Positions 25,179 through 34,315 of a stretch of 64,000 nucleotides of DNA are shown piece after piece. Under the pieces are notes generated by a model. It had not been told where the DNA came from and did no database searches. It saw nothing but the letters and a program-made list of their open reading frames with translations. A program made the position numbers and the translations under genes. Source of the DNA: Pseudochelatococcus lubricantis (GTDB taxonomy: Bacteria > Pseudomonadota > Alphaproteobacteria > Rhizobiales > Beijerinckiaceae); contig NZ_JBHLXC010000006.1 of assembly GCF_042432495.1 (NCBI RefSeq), positions 372,001-436,000 on the forward strand, given 5' to 3'. Position 1 is the stretch's first letter. Every line of letters begins with the position of its first letter.

Positions 25179-26136
25179 AGAAAATCTTGTCGGCGGCCGC
25201 GTCGTAGACGCAGTCGAAGGTGTTGCCCTGCCCCGCTCCGGTGCGCAGCGCAGGCACGCTGCCGGAGAGCGGCGCATAGGCCGCGTTCAGCGTCAGCGTC
25301 GTCGCCGCGCTGTTGATGACACGCAGCAGGAAGCGCACGCCGTCCGTGAGATTGGTCGGTTTTCCCAGCGTCCGCGTGCCGCTCGCCGTCAGGCGGAATT
25401 TGTCGCCGGCCGCCGCGTCGATGGCGACGGTCGCGGCGTCCGTCAGCGTCACCCACGCGCGCGGCGCGATGCCTTGCGAGAACGTCGCCCGCCCCGTCGC
25501 GCGGTCGATGCGCAGCGCCTCGCGCCATGTCGCGCCGTCCGCCGAGACCTTGACCTGCAGGTCGTCGCTGCCGATCAGCCCCATCTCCGCCCGGCCCGAC
25601 CAGTTGCGCTGGAAGAGCAGCGAGAGCACGTTCGCCGCCGCTTCCTTGTTGAATGTGTAGCGCAGGTCGCCGGTGCCTCCCTCGGCCACTGTCCTCGCCG
25701 TCCACAACGCCTTGCCGATCTTCGCCGCGAACGGGTTTTCGGCGTCCGCCTGCGTGCCGAGCCCGAACAGCGTCAGGTTCTGCAACGCCCCTCCACCCGC
25801 GCCGAGCGCCAACCAGCCGGCGTCGGCCTTGACGCAGAGCGCCCCCTCGTCGCGCACGTACGCCCGCCAGCCGGTTTGCGGCACGTGGAAGCGCCAGACG
25901 CCGTCCTGCCACACGGCGACATGGCCGTCCTCGCCCGCCCATGCACCCGACGCGCCGGCCGCCACGATATAGCGGTCGCCGTCGGCGGGGCCGGGAGGCG
26001 GCGCGGCGAGATCCCGGTCGATGACCTCCAGATGCAGCAGCGCGTCGAGCTTCAGCAACGCCTCGTTGTGGGTGACGTGTTTCTGCGCCTGCGCCGCCGC
26101 CAGCAGCGGCAGCCGCAGTTTCGTCGTCTCGCTCAT
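25165..26136 (-). CDS. DUF2793 domain protein, GTA tail-associated
   Basis: The 323-residue protein starts with the DUF2793 signature: TKLRLPLLAAAQAQKHVTHNEALLKLDAL, then PADGDRYIVAAGASGAWAG and a WRFHVPQTGWRAYV segment. This domain is common at the 3' end of GTA and siphophage tail modules in alphaproteobacteria. The remaining 200 residues look like a beta-rich fibre part with NLTLFGLGTQADAENPF and a C-terminal domain ending FYAWY. AAAGGA precedes the start. It follows gp15 by 14 bp. A role linking the baseplate to fibres is inferred. Confidence 0.85.
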   Translation of the reverse strand: MSETTKLRLPLLAAAQAQKHVTHNEALLKLDALLHLEVIDRDLAAPPPGPADGDRYIVAAGASGAWAGEDGHVAVWQDGVWRFHVPQTGWRAYVRDEGALCVKADAGWLALGAGGGALQNLTLFGLGTQADAENPFAAKIGKALWTARTVAEGGTGDLRYTFNKEAAANVLSLLFQRNWSGRAEMGLIGSDDLQVKVSADGATWREALRIDRATGRATFSQGIAPRAWVTLTDAATVAIDAAAGDKFRLTASGTRTLGKPTNLTDGVRFLLRVINSAATTLTLNAAYAPLSGSVPALRTGAGQGNTFDCVYDAAADKIFYAWY

Positions 26137-26150
26137 GGTGGGATATCCTT

Positions 26151-29100
26151 TCAGAGAACCTTCAACGTGGCCCGCGCCGCAAAGCCACGCCCGACCGTCG
26201 CGCCGAGCTGGAACGCCGCGACGCCGATCGCGCCCTGCGCGGAGCCGAAATCCGCGAGTTCCTGCGCCGCCGGATAGAGCGCCGGCGACGCCGTGGCGAA
26301 GAGCGTGCGTTTCACGGTGTCGCCGGCGAGAATGTCGATCTCGTAGGCTTCGATCGCCTCCGCCAGCGGCACCTCCGCGAGTTCCCAGCTGTCGCCGCCT
26401 GTCCGCGCGCGGCGGATGAAACCGATGGCGATCCCGTCCGCCGTGCGGCGGGCGGAAAGATGCACCGGCGCCAGCGGCTTCAGCGCCTGCGCCGTCGCGG
26501 CGGCCGTGACTTCCACGACCATCGGCCCGGCATGATCACCGGAAGCCGGCCCGATGCGATAGCGCCACGGCCGCCCGATCTCGCCCGCATCCGTCGTCAG
26601 CGGCACCAGCGCGGAATCGAGCACGACGACCGCCGCCCCGCCCGCCACGGTGCGCGCCGCCTCCGCTTCGGAGCCGCCCAGCCCCCGCAGCAGCCGCGAC
26701 AGCCGCACCGTATTCGCCGCCACCAGTTCCGCGCGCGCCGCGCAGAGAATTTCCCAGCGTCCGTCCGCGCCCTGCACGGCGACAGCGTTGCCGCCCGCCA
26801 GCGCGGCCGCGTCGTCGAGGCTGGTGAGCAGTCCGCCGCGCAGCCGCACGTCGACGCTGTTGCCCATATCCCATCGCCAGAGCGGCCCCGGCCCGAGCGG
26901 CGTCAGCGTCTCGCCCGCGATGGCGCGCAGCTCCGCGACGGCATGCAGCGCGAAGCCGCCGCCATCGCCCGCGCGCCAGATCGCCTCGCGCCCCGGCCAC
27001 GGATCGGCGAACACCGCCATCGCCTGCAGCGGCGCGGGCTCACCGGTCGCGAGCGGCAGGTCGAGCACGGTGACGGCGGGCGGCCCCGGCAGTTGCGGGA
27101 CGGCGGGCAGCGGGCGCGGCAGCGTCGGCACGGCGTCCCGCTGCAGCGAAGGCTCCACGGCATGCGCCTCCACCTGCCGCACCGCCCCGTCCGTGATGCG
27201 GGAAACGCGGAACGGCCGCGTCTCCCCGCCGACCGGCAGCGCGATGACATCGCCGGGCTCCAGCCTCACCTGCCGCGTGGAAAGCGCGAAGGCGGCCGTC
27301 TCGCGCCCCACCCACAGCGCCTGCAATCCCGTATCGGCCAGATGCTGCGCCAGCCCTGCCCGCAGCACCGCCGCCAGCTCCCGCCCTTCCGAGCGCCGGC
27401 TGCCCGTCGCGACACGGCGCGAGACGGCGGCGGAGCGGCGATAGTCGCGGTCGCCGTCCGTGTAGCCGAGCCTGATCTCGCCTGGCAGATCCGTTTCCTG
27501 CGCCCGCCGCAGCGTGATGCCCGCGCCCTCCCCGTCCGGCACGATCTCGCTCGCCGCCAGCGCGACGGCGGCAGGCCCCGCGTTGGCGCGGAAGCGCACC
27601 GCCCCGCCGCTCGCCACGGCATGGAAGCCGAAGGCGCTCGCCAGCGGCTCCAGCACCTGCCTGGCCGACATGGGCCGGTCGATGACATAGCCGTCGAGTT
27701 CCCCGTCGAGCATGACGTCGGCGGCCGGCAGGCCCCAGTCGGCGATCACCGCCGCGACGAGGCCGTCCAGCGTCAGCCCGTCGAGCCGCCCGGTAAGCCA
27801 GTGCCCCGTCTCCCAGTTGCCGCCGTCGCGCCACACGTCGGTCAGCGCCGGAAAGGCCGGATAGGGCCGCGCGTCCCACGTCCATACATACACGCGGTCA
27901 GCCGGCACCATCGGCAACCCGTCGCGCGGCGAGAGCGGATTGGCCGCCGTCCCGCCGGAGCCGTAGGCATCGAGCAGCGCCGTCAGCCCCCGGTTCTGGA
28001 TCAGGTCGTCGCGCGTGCCGCGCGAGAACGGCGGATAGGCCGATTCCGAGGATTTCGGATCGGGAAACACGTTCGGCCCGTTGGTACCGCGGTCGACCGC
28101 CGGAATGCCGATCTCGGTCAGCCACACGTGCTTGCCGCACGGCACCCATGCGGTCGCGCCCGTTTCGACGCCGTCGACGCGCTCCACGTGCGCATTGCCC
28201 CACCAGCCGGCGATGTTCTTCTGGCGGAATATCCACGGCTTGCCATGAGCGCCATCCGTGATAGGCAGGCGCTGCTGCGCCGCCCGCCCGGCGGTGTCGG
28301 CGTAATACCAATCGAAGCCCTCGCCCGCCGTCACCCGGCGCCTGAGGTAGTCGAGATCGTGGACGGACTCCGCTTCCCGCGCGTCGGCATGGCCGGTGCC
28401 GTCGCGCCAGTCCGAGAGCGGCGCGTAGAAGTCGATGCCCACCGCGTCGATGTTCGCGTCCGCCCACAGCGGATCGAGCGGGAAGCGCACTTCCCGCCCG
28501 CCGTCGCGCACATGCGCGCCGTATTCCGTCCAGTCCGCCGCGTAGGTGATGGCGGTGCCCGCACCGAGGATGGCGCGCGCCTCCGCCGCGAGCGCCACGA
28601 GTTCCGCGACGGCCGGATAGACGCCGGGCGCCGCGCGCACGCGCGTCAGCCCCACGAGTTCCGAGCCGATGACGAAGGCATCCACGCCGCCGGCCTCCGC
28701 CGCGAGCGTTGCGTAATGGCGCACCAGCCGCCGCAGGCCCCGGCCGTCCGCCGCGCCGAAGACCCGCTTCACCTGCGCCGCCGCTTCCGCTGTGCCATCA
28801 ACCGTGCCGGCGCGGTCGGGCGCGGGATCGCAGGTGATGCGCCCCCGCCAGGGATAGGGCGGCTGTCCGGCCGCGCCCGTGTACGGATCGGGGAGGGCAT
28901 TGCCGGGCGGCACGTCCATCATGACGAAGGGATAGAGCGTCACCGCCCAGCCGCGCGCCTTCGCCTCCGCGATGATCGCCCTCACCGAGGCGTCGGAAGG
29001 CGTGCCGCCATAGGCCGGCGCGCCGTCCACGCTGCTCACCGTCCGCGCCTGCGCCCGTGTCAAACCGGCCACGGACCATTCGCCGCCGTGGGTTTCCTTT

Positions 29101-30011
29101 GCCGCATGCTCGACTCGCGGCGTGATCGTGCAATGCCCCGCGCGCAGGTCGTCGCCGAACCAGCTCGCGACGATCGCCACCCGTTCCAGGTTCGGGCAGA
29201 CGGCCGCGAGCGCATCGAAGGAGGCGAGCACATCCGCCTCCCGCTCGCGCTGGTGCCGGTTTTCGGAAACGCTCACCCCCGGCGCGCCCAGCCGCACCAC
29301 CGCCGCCGTGTCGTAGGCGAACTCGGACGCGCCGGGAATCACCTCGACGGCCCTGATCCGCGCCCCGAGCCCGTTCGCCGGCCGCACCACCTCGAACGAG
29401 AACTGCGGCACGCGGTTGCCGTATTCCGCGAGCGGCAGGCGCTCGAACACCACATAGGCGAGGCCGCGATAGGCGGGCGCATTCGCCTCGCCCTCCTTGG
29501 CCACGATCAGGTGGTCCGGCTGCTGGTCTTCCGTGCCCCTGTAGACGCGGAAGGCGATTTCGGGATCGAGTTCCTGCCCGTCTGCCCACACGCGCCGCAC
29601 CTGCGCGATCTCGCCCTCGCACAGGCCGATGGCAAGGTTGGCATAGTAGGAATAGGTGGTCGTGACGGTCGTCTGCCTTTTAGCGCCGCCGCCCTTGCCG
29701 CCGCGCGCGCTGCTGCGCGTCACCTCGTGCTCGACGTTCTCCTCGAACCGCGTCGCCCAGATGAGCTGCCCGCCGATACGCGCCCGCCCGTAGACGCGCG
29801 GCACCGGCGCTCCCTCCGTCGAGGTCAGCCCGTCCATGTCGGCCAGGCGCGGCCCCTCGCGGTATTGCGTGCCGCCGCCCTGCGCGAACAGCGTGCTGTC
29901 GATCATCGCCCCGGCGAGTCCGCCGAGCGCCCGCCCGGCAATCGCCCCCACGGGTCCGCCGACGAGCCCGCCGACGGCGGCCCCCGCCACCTGCAACACA
30001 AGCGTCGCCAT
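26151..30011 (-). CDS. GTA host-specificity/tail-tip protein gp15 (TIM-barrel phage tail protein)
   Basis: Megatron-type protein of 1286 residues at the tip of the GTA tail. It starts with a hydrophobic Gly-rich helix (GAAVGGLVGGPVGAIAGRALGG). The GTA TIM-barrel domain occupies roughly residues 200-730, with WSVAGLTRAQART, LTRVRAAPGVYPAV, the glycosidase-like IGSELVGLT and WLTEIGIPAVDRGTN. A tail-protein domain near residues 760-940 and beta-rich modules follow. In Rhodobacter capsulatus gp15 mediates contact with the recipient. AAGGAGGG precedes the start and overlaps the gp14 stop. Confidence 0.95.
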   Translation of the reverse strand: MATLVLQVAGAAVGGLVGGPVGAIAGRALGGLAGAMIDSTLFAQGGGTQYREGPRLADMDGLTSTEGAPVPRVYGRARIGGQLIWATRFEENVEHEVTRSSARGGKGGGAKRQTTVTTTYSYYANLAIGLCEGEIAQVRRVWADGQELDPEIAFRVYRGTEDQQPDHLIVAKEGEANAPAYRGLAYVVFERLPLAEYGNRVPQFSFEVVRPANGLGARIRAVEVIPGASEFAYDTAAVVRLGAPGVSVSENRHQREREADVLASFDALAAVCPNLERVAIVASWFGDDLRAGHCTITPRVEHAAKETHGGEWSVAGLTRAQARTVSSVDGAPAYGGTPSDASVRAIIAEAKARGWAVTLYPFVMMDVPPGNALPDPYTGAAGQPPYPWRGRITCDPAPDRAGTVDGTAEAAAQVKRVFGAADGRGLRRLVRHYATLAAEAGGVDAFVIGSELVGLTRVRAAPGVYPAVAELVALAAEARAILGAGTAITYAADWTEYGAHVRDGGREVRFPLDPLWADANIDAVGIDFYAPLSDWRDGTGHADAREAESVHDLDYLRRRVTAGEGFDWYYADTAGRAAQQRLPITDGAHGKPWIFRQKNIAGWWGNAHVERVDGVETGATAWVPCGKHVWLTEIGIPAVDRGTNGPNVFPDPKSSESAYPPFSRGTRDDLIQNRGLTALLDAYGSGGTAANPLSPRDGLPMVPADRVYVWTWDARPYPAFPALTDVWRDGGNWETGHWLTGRLDGLTLDGLVAAVIADWGLPAADVMLDGELDGYVIDRPMSARQVLEPLASAFGFHAVASGGAVRFRANAGPAAVALAASEIVPDGEGAGITLRRAQETDLPGEIRLGYTDGDRDYRRSAAVSRRVATGSRRSEGRELAAVLRAGLAQHLADTGLQALWVGRETAAFALSTRQVRLEPGDVIALPVGGETRPFRVSRITDGAVRQVEAHAVEPSLQRDAVPTLPRPLPAVPQLPGPPAVTVLDLPLATGEPAPLQAMAVFADPWPGREAIWRAGDGGGFALHAVAELRAIAGETLTPLGPGPLWRWDMGNSVDVRLRGGLLTSLDDAAALAGGNAVAVQGADGRWEILCAARAELVAANTVRLSRLLRGLGGSEAEAARTVAGGAAVVVLDSALVPLTTDAGEIGRPWRYRIGPASGDHAGPMVVEVTAAATAQALKPLAPVHLSARRTADGIAIGFIRRARTGGDSWELAEVPLAEAIEAYEIDILAGDTVKRTLFATASPALYPAAQELADFGSAQGAIGVAAFQLGATVGRGFAARATLKVL

Positions 30012-30023
30012 CCGCGCCCTCCT

Positions 30024-30473
30024 TCACTGGTCAAGAGAATCGGGAAACGAGAAGGCGCCGGCGAGGTGCCGCCGCCACCACCCCGACAGCGCCACCTCGC
30101 ACACGGCCGCGCCGTCGTGCGCATGCACCATGCGCGCGCCGTTCGGCCCCGCCTCGCTGGCGATGGCGAGGTGCTTCGCCGGCACATGCGCGCGCCAGCG
30201 GAACAGCAGCACGTCGCCCGCGCGGATGGCGTCCGGGCTCACCGGCCGGAGATGCCGCAGCGCCGCGTCGCGCAGGGTCTCCACGCCGCCCGCCTCCGCC
30301 CAGTCGGCGCTGTAGGGCGGCGGCGTTTCCGGCGCGCGGCCGTACAGCGCCGTCCAGACGCCGCGCACGAGCCCCAGGCAGTCGCAGCCCACGCCCTTCA
30401 GCGCCGCCTGATGCAGGTACGGCGTGCCGATCCAGCTTCGCGCCTGCGCGACAATGGCAGCGCGCGCGATCAT
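30024..30473 (-). CDS. GTA gp14, NlpC/P60 family peptidase
   Basis: The 149-residue protein has the NlpC/P60 triad layout: cysteine in GVGCDCLGLVRGVW near residue 32, histidine in VPAKHLAIAS near 101, and a later polar residue in MVHAHDG. YLHQAALKG near residue 20 is also typical of gp14. In RcGTA this peptidase sits in the baseplate hub and opens the recipient cell wall during DNA entry. The start overlaps the gp13 stop in an ATGA. Confidence 0.93.
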   Translation of the reverse strand: MIARAAIVAQARSWIGTPYLHQAALKGVGCDCLGLVRGVWTALYGRAPETPPPYSADWAEAGGVETLRDAALRHLRPVSPDAIRAGDVLLFRWRAHVPAKHLAIASEAGPNGARMVHAHDGAAVCEVALSGWWRRHLAGAFSFPDSLDQ

Positions 30474-31351
30474 CGGAACAGGCTCCCGCCGTCGAGCCCC
30501 GGCTCGCCCTGCGACGGGTAGCGCACGACGAAATCGTTGCCGGGCATGTGCGGAAAGCCGCGAAAGTTCACCGCGTTGCCGAATTTCGCCCGGCAGGTGG
30601 CGAAACTCCTGTCGCAGCCAGCCGTCACGGCGAACGCATCGCCCGCCGCGATTGCCCTCGCCGCCGGCGTCCACAATTGCAGCGTCGCGCCCCGGTGCGC
30701 CTTCACCCCGGCGGTGACGCCGGCGTTCGCGCCGCCCTGAAACGTCAGCACACCGCCCGTGAACCAGCCGTCCGCGTATCCGCCGAGCACCGCCGCCGAG
30801 AAGCCGAGCCGCCCGTCCGTCGTCTCCACCGTTCCCGCCGCGCGCAGATGCGGCGCGTCGAGCGCCACCCTGCAGCGGCTGTCGCCGGGATCGGCCGCGC
30901 AATCCGCCCGGTAGACCCGGCCCTGCTCCTGATCGTAACGGTGCATCGCGCCGCGCAGCTCCGCCGTGAAGGCATGCTCGGTGCGCCTGATCTCGCCGAT
31001 GGACGCAACGTCGAGCAGCAGCCGCTGCGCGACGTCCGCCCAGTTCACGAGCCACGTCTCGACACCCGCGTCGTCATATTGCCCGCCGGCGAGATCCTCC
31101 TCCGTGATGCTGGCCGCCGCCAGCACGCCCGCCACGTCGCCGCCCGAAACGGCGAAGCCCAGCTCCGCCGTCGCCTCCGCCGCCTCCAGTCCGGAGCGGG
31201 CCAGAAAGGTCACACCCGCGAAATGCAGATCGCGGTCGTGGTCGGTGAAACCCGCGGCCGTGCCGTCGCGGCGCAGCAGCTTCCAGCAGCGGCAAAGCGT
31301 GGTCACGCCCTCGCCGAGGTGCGACGAGAGCCCATCCGATAGCGCGCGCAT
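30470..31351 (-). CDS. GTA gp13, DUF2163 distal tail/hub protein
   Basis: The 293-residue protein is typical DUF2163 (phage BR0599 type). It has CRCWKLLRRDGTAAGFTDHDRDL near the start, TWLVNWADVAQRLLLD, and the cysteine-containing C-terminus AGCDRSFATCRAKFGNAVNFRGFPHMPG that in RcGTA binds an iron-sulfur cluster. The cysteines at DRS and ATC and in the CAADPGDSRC region are present. It joins the tail tube to the hub. AAAAGGAGG precedes the start, 12 bp after gp12. Confidence 0.93.
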   Translation of the reverse strand: MRALSDGLSSHLGEGVTTLCRCWKLLRRDGTAAGFTDHDRDLHFAGVTFLARSGLEAAEATAELGFAVSGGDVAGVLAAASITEEDLAGGQYDDAGVETWLVNWADVAQRLLLDVASIGEIRRTEHAFTAELRGAMHRYDQEQGRVYRADCAADPGDSRCRVALDAPHLRAAGTVETTDGRLGFSAAVLGGYADGWFTGGVLTFQGGANAGVTAGVKAHRGATLQLWTPAARAIAAGDAFAVTAGCDRSFATCRAKFGNAVNFRGFPHMPGNDFVVRYPSQGEPGLDGGSLFR

Positions 31352-31363
31352 GGCGCCTCCTTT

Positions 31364-32005
31364 TCAATCCAGGATTTCGACGAGCGGAATGGCCGGGATG
31401 ACGCCGGCCGAGAACGCCGCGAAATCGATGCCAAGCGCATCGGTATCGAAGCGCACGGGTACGTCGAACGCGAACCCGGCCGTCACCGCCGCCCCCGCCT
31501 GCGGCGCCTGCGCGAGTGTCACGCGCCCCGTCGCGGTGTCGACATCGAACGCCTCTGCCGGCAGCGCGGCTCCATCGAGGCCGACGGAGACCGTTCCTGC
31601 CAGCGGTTTGGCGATCCGCCTCACATAAGGCGCGTAGCCCGTCCCGTAGCTTTTCACGAGCTGGAACGTCCGCGCCGCGCCGTCGCCGGTGCCAATCCGC
31701 TGGTCGGTGAAGGCCGGTGTCCGCGAGGGCGCTCCCGAGCGGCAATCCATCCGGTCGTGCCAGCGGAAGCCGAAAAGCCTGCCGCGCCGTTCCTCGAAGA
31801 AGACGAGCACCGTGTGCAGCGCATCGAGCGTCTTGATGCCGTAGCCGGCGTCGTAGCGCCTGCGCGATTGCGCCCAGCGCGCGTTGCGATGCTCCGCGCC
31901 GGAGCCGAGCGTCACAACGTCGGTGCGCCATTCCGGCCCGCCGCGCCCACCGGGCGTTACATCGAGCGGAAAGCGCACTTCATGAAAACCTGCCGGCATC
32001 GTCAT
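31364..32005 (-). CDS. GTA gp12, DUF2460 distal tail protein
   Basis: The 213-residue protein begins MTMPAGFHEVRFPLDVTPGG and continues with GSGAEHRNARWAQSRRRYDAGYG and a long FRWHDRMDCRSG stretch, all standard for DUF2460. It forms the ring that ends the tail tube and starts the baseplate. GGGAG precedes the start. Its ATG overlaps the gp10 fusion stop (ATGA), leaving no room for the tape-measure gene that normally sits between them. Confidence 0.94.
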   Translation of the reverse strand: MTMPAGFHEVRFPLDVTPGGRGGPEWRTDVVTLGSGAEHRNARWAQSRRRYDAGYGIKTLDALHTVLVFFEERRGRLFGFRWHDRMDCRSGAPSRTPAFTDQRIGTGDGAARTFQLVKSYGTGYAPYVRRIAKPLAGTVSVGLDGAALPAEAFDVDTATGRVTLAQAPQAGAAVTAGFAFDVPVRFDTDALGIDFAAFSAGVIPAIPLVEILD

Positions 32006-32532
32006 GCTCCCGTGTCGTCCGGAAAGGCGCGCATCAGCGCCGCAAGCTCCCCGCCGGAAAGCGGCGCGCGCGGCGGCCCATAGATGCCCGCCGCCGCCGC
32101 CAGCTCGCGCGGCGTCATGCCCCAGAAGGCGCGCGACGACAGCCGCAAAACGCCGAAGCCCAGCCGCATCGCCTCCTCCCATGGAAAAGGCCGCGTCGCG
32201 TCAACGGCATGCGAAGGCCCGCCTGCGGCTTCCTCCTGCCCGAAGGTCGCGGTGAGCAGCTCCGTCACGGCGCGCAAGATTTCCGGCAGTGCCCGCGCCA
32301 CCGGCAGGCGGGAGGCGTCGAGGCTGCTGCCCGCCCCGTGCAGTCCCGCCTGCAGGATGTGCGTGATATCGCGCGCCGAGAGCCCGCCCGCCGCCAGCCG
32401 CCGGCCGAGCGCCACGAGGTCCGCGACGCCGAAGGCGTCCTCCAGCTCCGCGAGCGCGCCCAGTGTCAGCACCAGCTTATGGCGCTCTCCGGCGAGCACC
32501 GCCTCGATCTCGCCCCGTCTGCGATTGGCCAT
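32002..32532 (-). CDS. GTA gp10 / gp10.1 fusion: gp10 tail protein joined to tail assembly chaperone domain
   Basis: Single 176-residue ORF. Residues 1-110 match GTA gp10 (MANRRRGEIEAVLAGERHKLVLTLGALAELEDAFG ... LSARDITHILQAGL). Residues 125-170 match the separate small gp10.1 type protein (PFPWEEAMRLGFGVLRLSSRAFWGMTPRELAAA). In RcGTA these are two genes, so this is a fusion or a frame-joined pair; such chaperones coat the tape measure and start tail assembly. GGGAGGA precedes the start at 32532; an upstream ATG at 32559 is less likely. Confidence 0.88.
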   Translation of the reverse strand: MANRRRGEIEAVLAGERHKLVLTLGALAELEDAFGVADLVALGRRLAAGGLSARDITHILQAGLHGAGSSLDASRLPVARALPEILRAVTELLTATFGQEEAAGGPSHAVDATRPFPWEEAMRLGFGVLRLSSRAFWGMTPRELAAAAGIYGPPRAPLSGGELAALMRAFPDDTGA

Positions 32533-32555
32533 GATCGTCCTCCCGATGACCGTCC

Positions 32556-32966
32556 TCACAATGCGCTGAAAACGAGGGCGCCGGCCGATTCCAGCGCCAG
32601 ATCGAACGTCACCTCGCCAGCATGGTCGCCGCGGTATTCGAGGCTCGTCACCTGAAACGGCCCCTCGATCCGCCCGAAATCGGGCACGATCACCTGCCAG
32701 GTGGCGATGGTCGCGTCGAAGAAGCTCTGGCGCACAAGCGCGTCGGACGCCTCATCCTTGAACACGCCGGCGCCCGTCACCGCCGCGCGCCGCACGCCCG
32801 CCCCCGCCAGCAGCTCACGCCAACGCCCGACGGATTCCGCGTGCGTCACGTCGACGGCCTCCGCGTTGAACGCGATCTGGCGGGCACGCAGGCCCGCCAC
32901 CGTCACGAAGACGCCGCCGCCGTCGCGGACCTTCAGCAGCAGGTCCTTGCCTTTCTGGGCACCCAT
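32556..32966 (-). CDS. GTA major tail tube protein gp9
   Basis: The 136-residue protein matches the TP901-1/GTA major tail family: MGAQKGKDLLLKV at the start, VTVAGLRARQIAFNAEAVDVTHAES, then WRELLAGAG and the closing strand GEVTFDLALESAG. Hexameric rings of it form the tail tube. A GGAGG site lies 6 bases before the ATG at 32966, inside the sequence between the gp8 stop and this start. It is followed by the gp10 fusion 23 bp downstream. Confidence 0.94.
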   Translation of the reverse strand: MGAQKGKDLLLKVRDGGGVFVTVAGLRARQIAFNAEAVDVTHAESVGRWRELLAGAGVRRAAVTGAGVFKDEASDALVRQSFFDATIATWQVIVPDFGRIEGPFQVTSLEYRGDHAGEVTFDLALESAGALVFSAL

Positions 32967-32977
32967 CCGCTCCTCCA

Positions 32978-33412
32978 TCAATTCCGGGTTGAGAGTACTT
33001 CCGTCACCGCCCGCAGCCGCAGCACCACGCGGGAACGGTCGGCGCGTGTATCGCGCCGCGTTTCGGACGACGTGACCCGCAGGTTCACCAGCCGGTGGCC
33101 GTCTGGCGTCAACGCCGCTCCGTCCAGCAGTTCGCCGATCCGCGCCGCCGCGCGCAGCGCCATCCGCGCCCCGCCCTCCACCGACCACACGCTGATGGCG
33201 ACGTCCTGCTCGTGGCCCTGGTCGCTGCCCGTCGACCAGTCGCGCAGCCGCGTTTCCGAAAACACGGCGTACACACCGCGCGCGCCGCGCGGCGCCTCGT
33301 CATGGATCGTCGCGCCGCCGAGCATCGCCGTCAGCGCCGCATCCCGCGCCAGTGCCGCGACGATGGCCTCGCGCAGCGCCAGCACCGGCCCTTTCGCTTC
33401 CGCCCCGCTCAT
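32978..33412 (-). CDS. GTA gp8, DUF3168 tail-completion/head-tail protein
   Basis: The 144-residue protein shows the DUF3168 pattern: LREAIVAALARDAALTAMLGG, then VYAVFSETRLRDWSTGSDQGHEQDVAISVWS and AARIGELLDGAAL. It forms the ring joining the neck to the tail tube. The start at 33412 overlaps the gp7 stop (ATGA) and follows GAGGAG. Confidence 0.92.
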   Translation of the reverse strand: MSGAEAKGPVLALREAIVAALARDAALTAMLGGATIHDEAPRGARGVYAVFSETRLRDWSTGSDQGHEQDVAISVWSVEGGARMALRAAARIGELLDGAALTPDGHRLVNLRVTSSETRRDTRADRSRVVLRLRAVTEVLSTRN

Positions 33413-33747
33413 GGCGTGATCTCCTCTGCCACCACGACGAGGCCACGGCGCCGCCCGTCGGGGTCGGCGGCGGACAGCACCGCGAACACACGGCCGCCGA
33501 GCCGCAGCCGGCTGCGGCCGTCGATATCGGCCCTAAAGCCGGTCACGATACGCCACGTCGTGGCGATCTCCCGCCGCTCCGCCGCCTCCCGCGCCGCGCC
33601 GGACGACGCGCCGACCGCCTCCAGCGTTCCCCACAGGCGGGCGCGGCGCGCGTAGCGGCGCACCACGCCGCCCGCGCCGTCGTACTGCTCCACCGGCATC
33701 TCCAGCCAGAAATGCCGCCGCCGCTCGCCGATTCCGCGCACCGCCAT
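33409..33747 (-). CDS. GTA gp7, phage head closure protein
   Basis: The 112-residue protein fits the head-tail joining family: FWLEMPVEQYDGAGGVVRRYA, a WGTLEAVG strand, the basic REAAERREIATTWRIVTGFR segment, and GGRVFAVLSAADPD. It seals the portal-connector channel after packaging. GGGAGG lies just before the start, which is 1 bp after the gp6 stop. Confidence 0.9.
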   Translation of the reverse strand: MAVRGIGERRRHFWLEMPVEQYDGAGGVVRRYARRARLWGTLEAVGASSGAAREAAERREIATTWRIVTGFRADIDGRSRLRLGGRVFAVLSAADPDGRRRGLVVVAEEITP

Positions 33748-33748
33748 C

Positions 33749-34315
33749 TCACAGCCTCCCGCGCCGGTAGGGCGCGATCAGCGCCAGCGCCTCGGGCGGA
33801 ATGGCCGGCACCTCGCCGGTGCCGTCGCCGCGATGCTCGTACCAGCGCGCCACGATGGCCCGCACCGCCTGCCGCAGCGGCATCGGCACGTCGGCGGCGG
33901 CCTCTCCGTAGCCGGCCGTGACATCGATCTCGATGCCGGAGAACGGCCGTCCCGGCGCCGGCAGTGCCGCCGCAGGCATAAGACGCGGCGGTTCGGCGAG
34001 CGTATCCACATGGAAATGCGTCGCCGGCACCGCCATCGCGGCGCCCGCCGCATCGAACACGCGCGCGCCGTCGAGCCTGATGACGGGCGAAAGAGGCAGC
34101 CGGATCGGGCCTGCCGCCGGCCAGCGGTCGAGCACCAGCCGCCAGGTCTGCGCGACGAGGCAACGGCCGCTTTCGGCCTCGACCATCAGCCGCGCGGCTG
34201 TCATAAGCGATGTGATGAGCCTGTCCTCGTCGTCATGGTCGAGGCGCAGGTAACCCTTGATATCGGCGAGCGTCACCGGCTCGGCTGCCGGTCCGGTCAG
34301 GAGAAGCGGGGTCAT
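33749..34315 (-). CDS. GTA gp6, head-tail connector (gp6-like adaptor)
   Basis: The 188-residue connector has the typical opening LTLADIKGYLRLDHDDEDRLITSLM (seen here as PVTLADIKGYLRLDHDDED), the basic AARLMVEAESGRCL, SPVIRLDGARVFDA, and GYGEAAADVPMPLRQAVRAIVARWYEHRG near the end. It forms the ring below the portal. The ATG at 34315 follows AAGGA. That start codon overlaps the start of the opposite-strand protease gene, an unusual arrangement inside a virion operon. Confidence 0.93.
   Translation of the reverse strand: MTPLLLTGPAAEPVTLADIKGYLRLDHDDEDRLITSLMTAARLMVEAESGRCLVAQTWRLVLDRWPAAGPIRLPLSPVIRLDGARVFDAAGAAMAVPATHFHVDTLAEPPRLMPAAALPAPGRPFSGIEIDVTAGYGEAAADVPMPLRQAVRAIVARWYEHRGDGTGEVPAIPPEALALIAPYRRGRL

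Noticed and set aside
26460..30521. A long + strand open frame opposite GTA gp15
   Set aside because: Arg/Pro/His-rich shadow without motifs; gp15 on the - strand has clear domains and a ribosome site.
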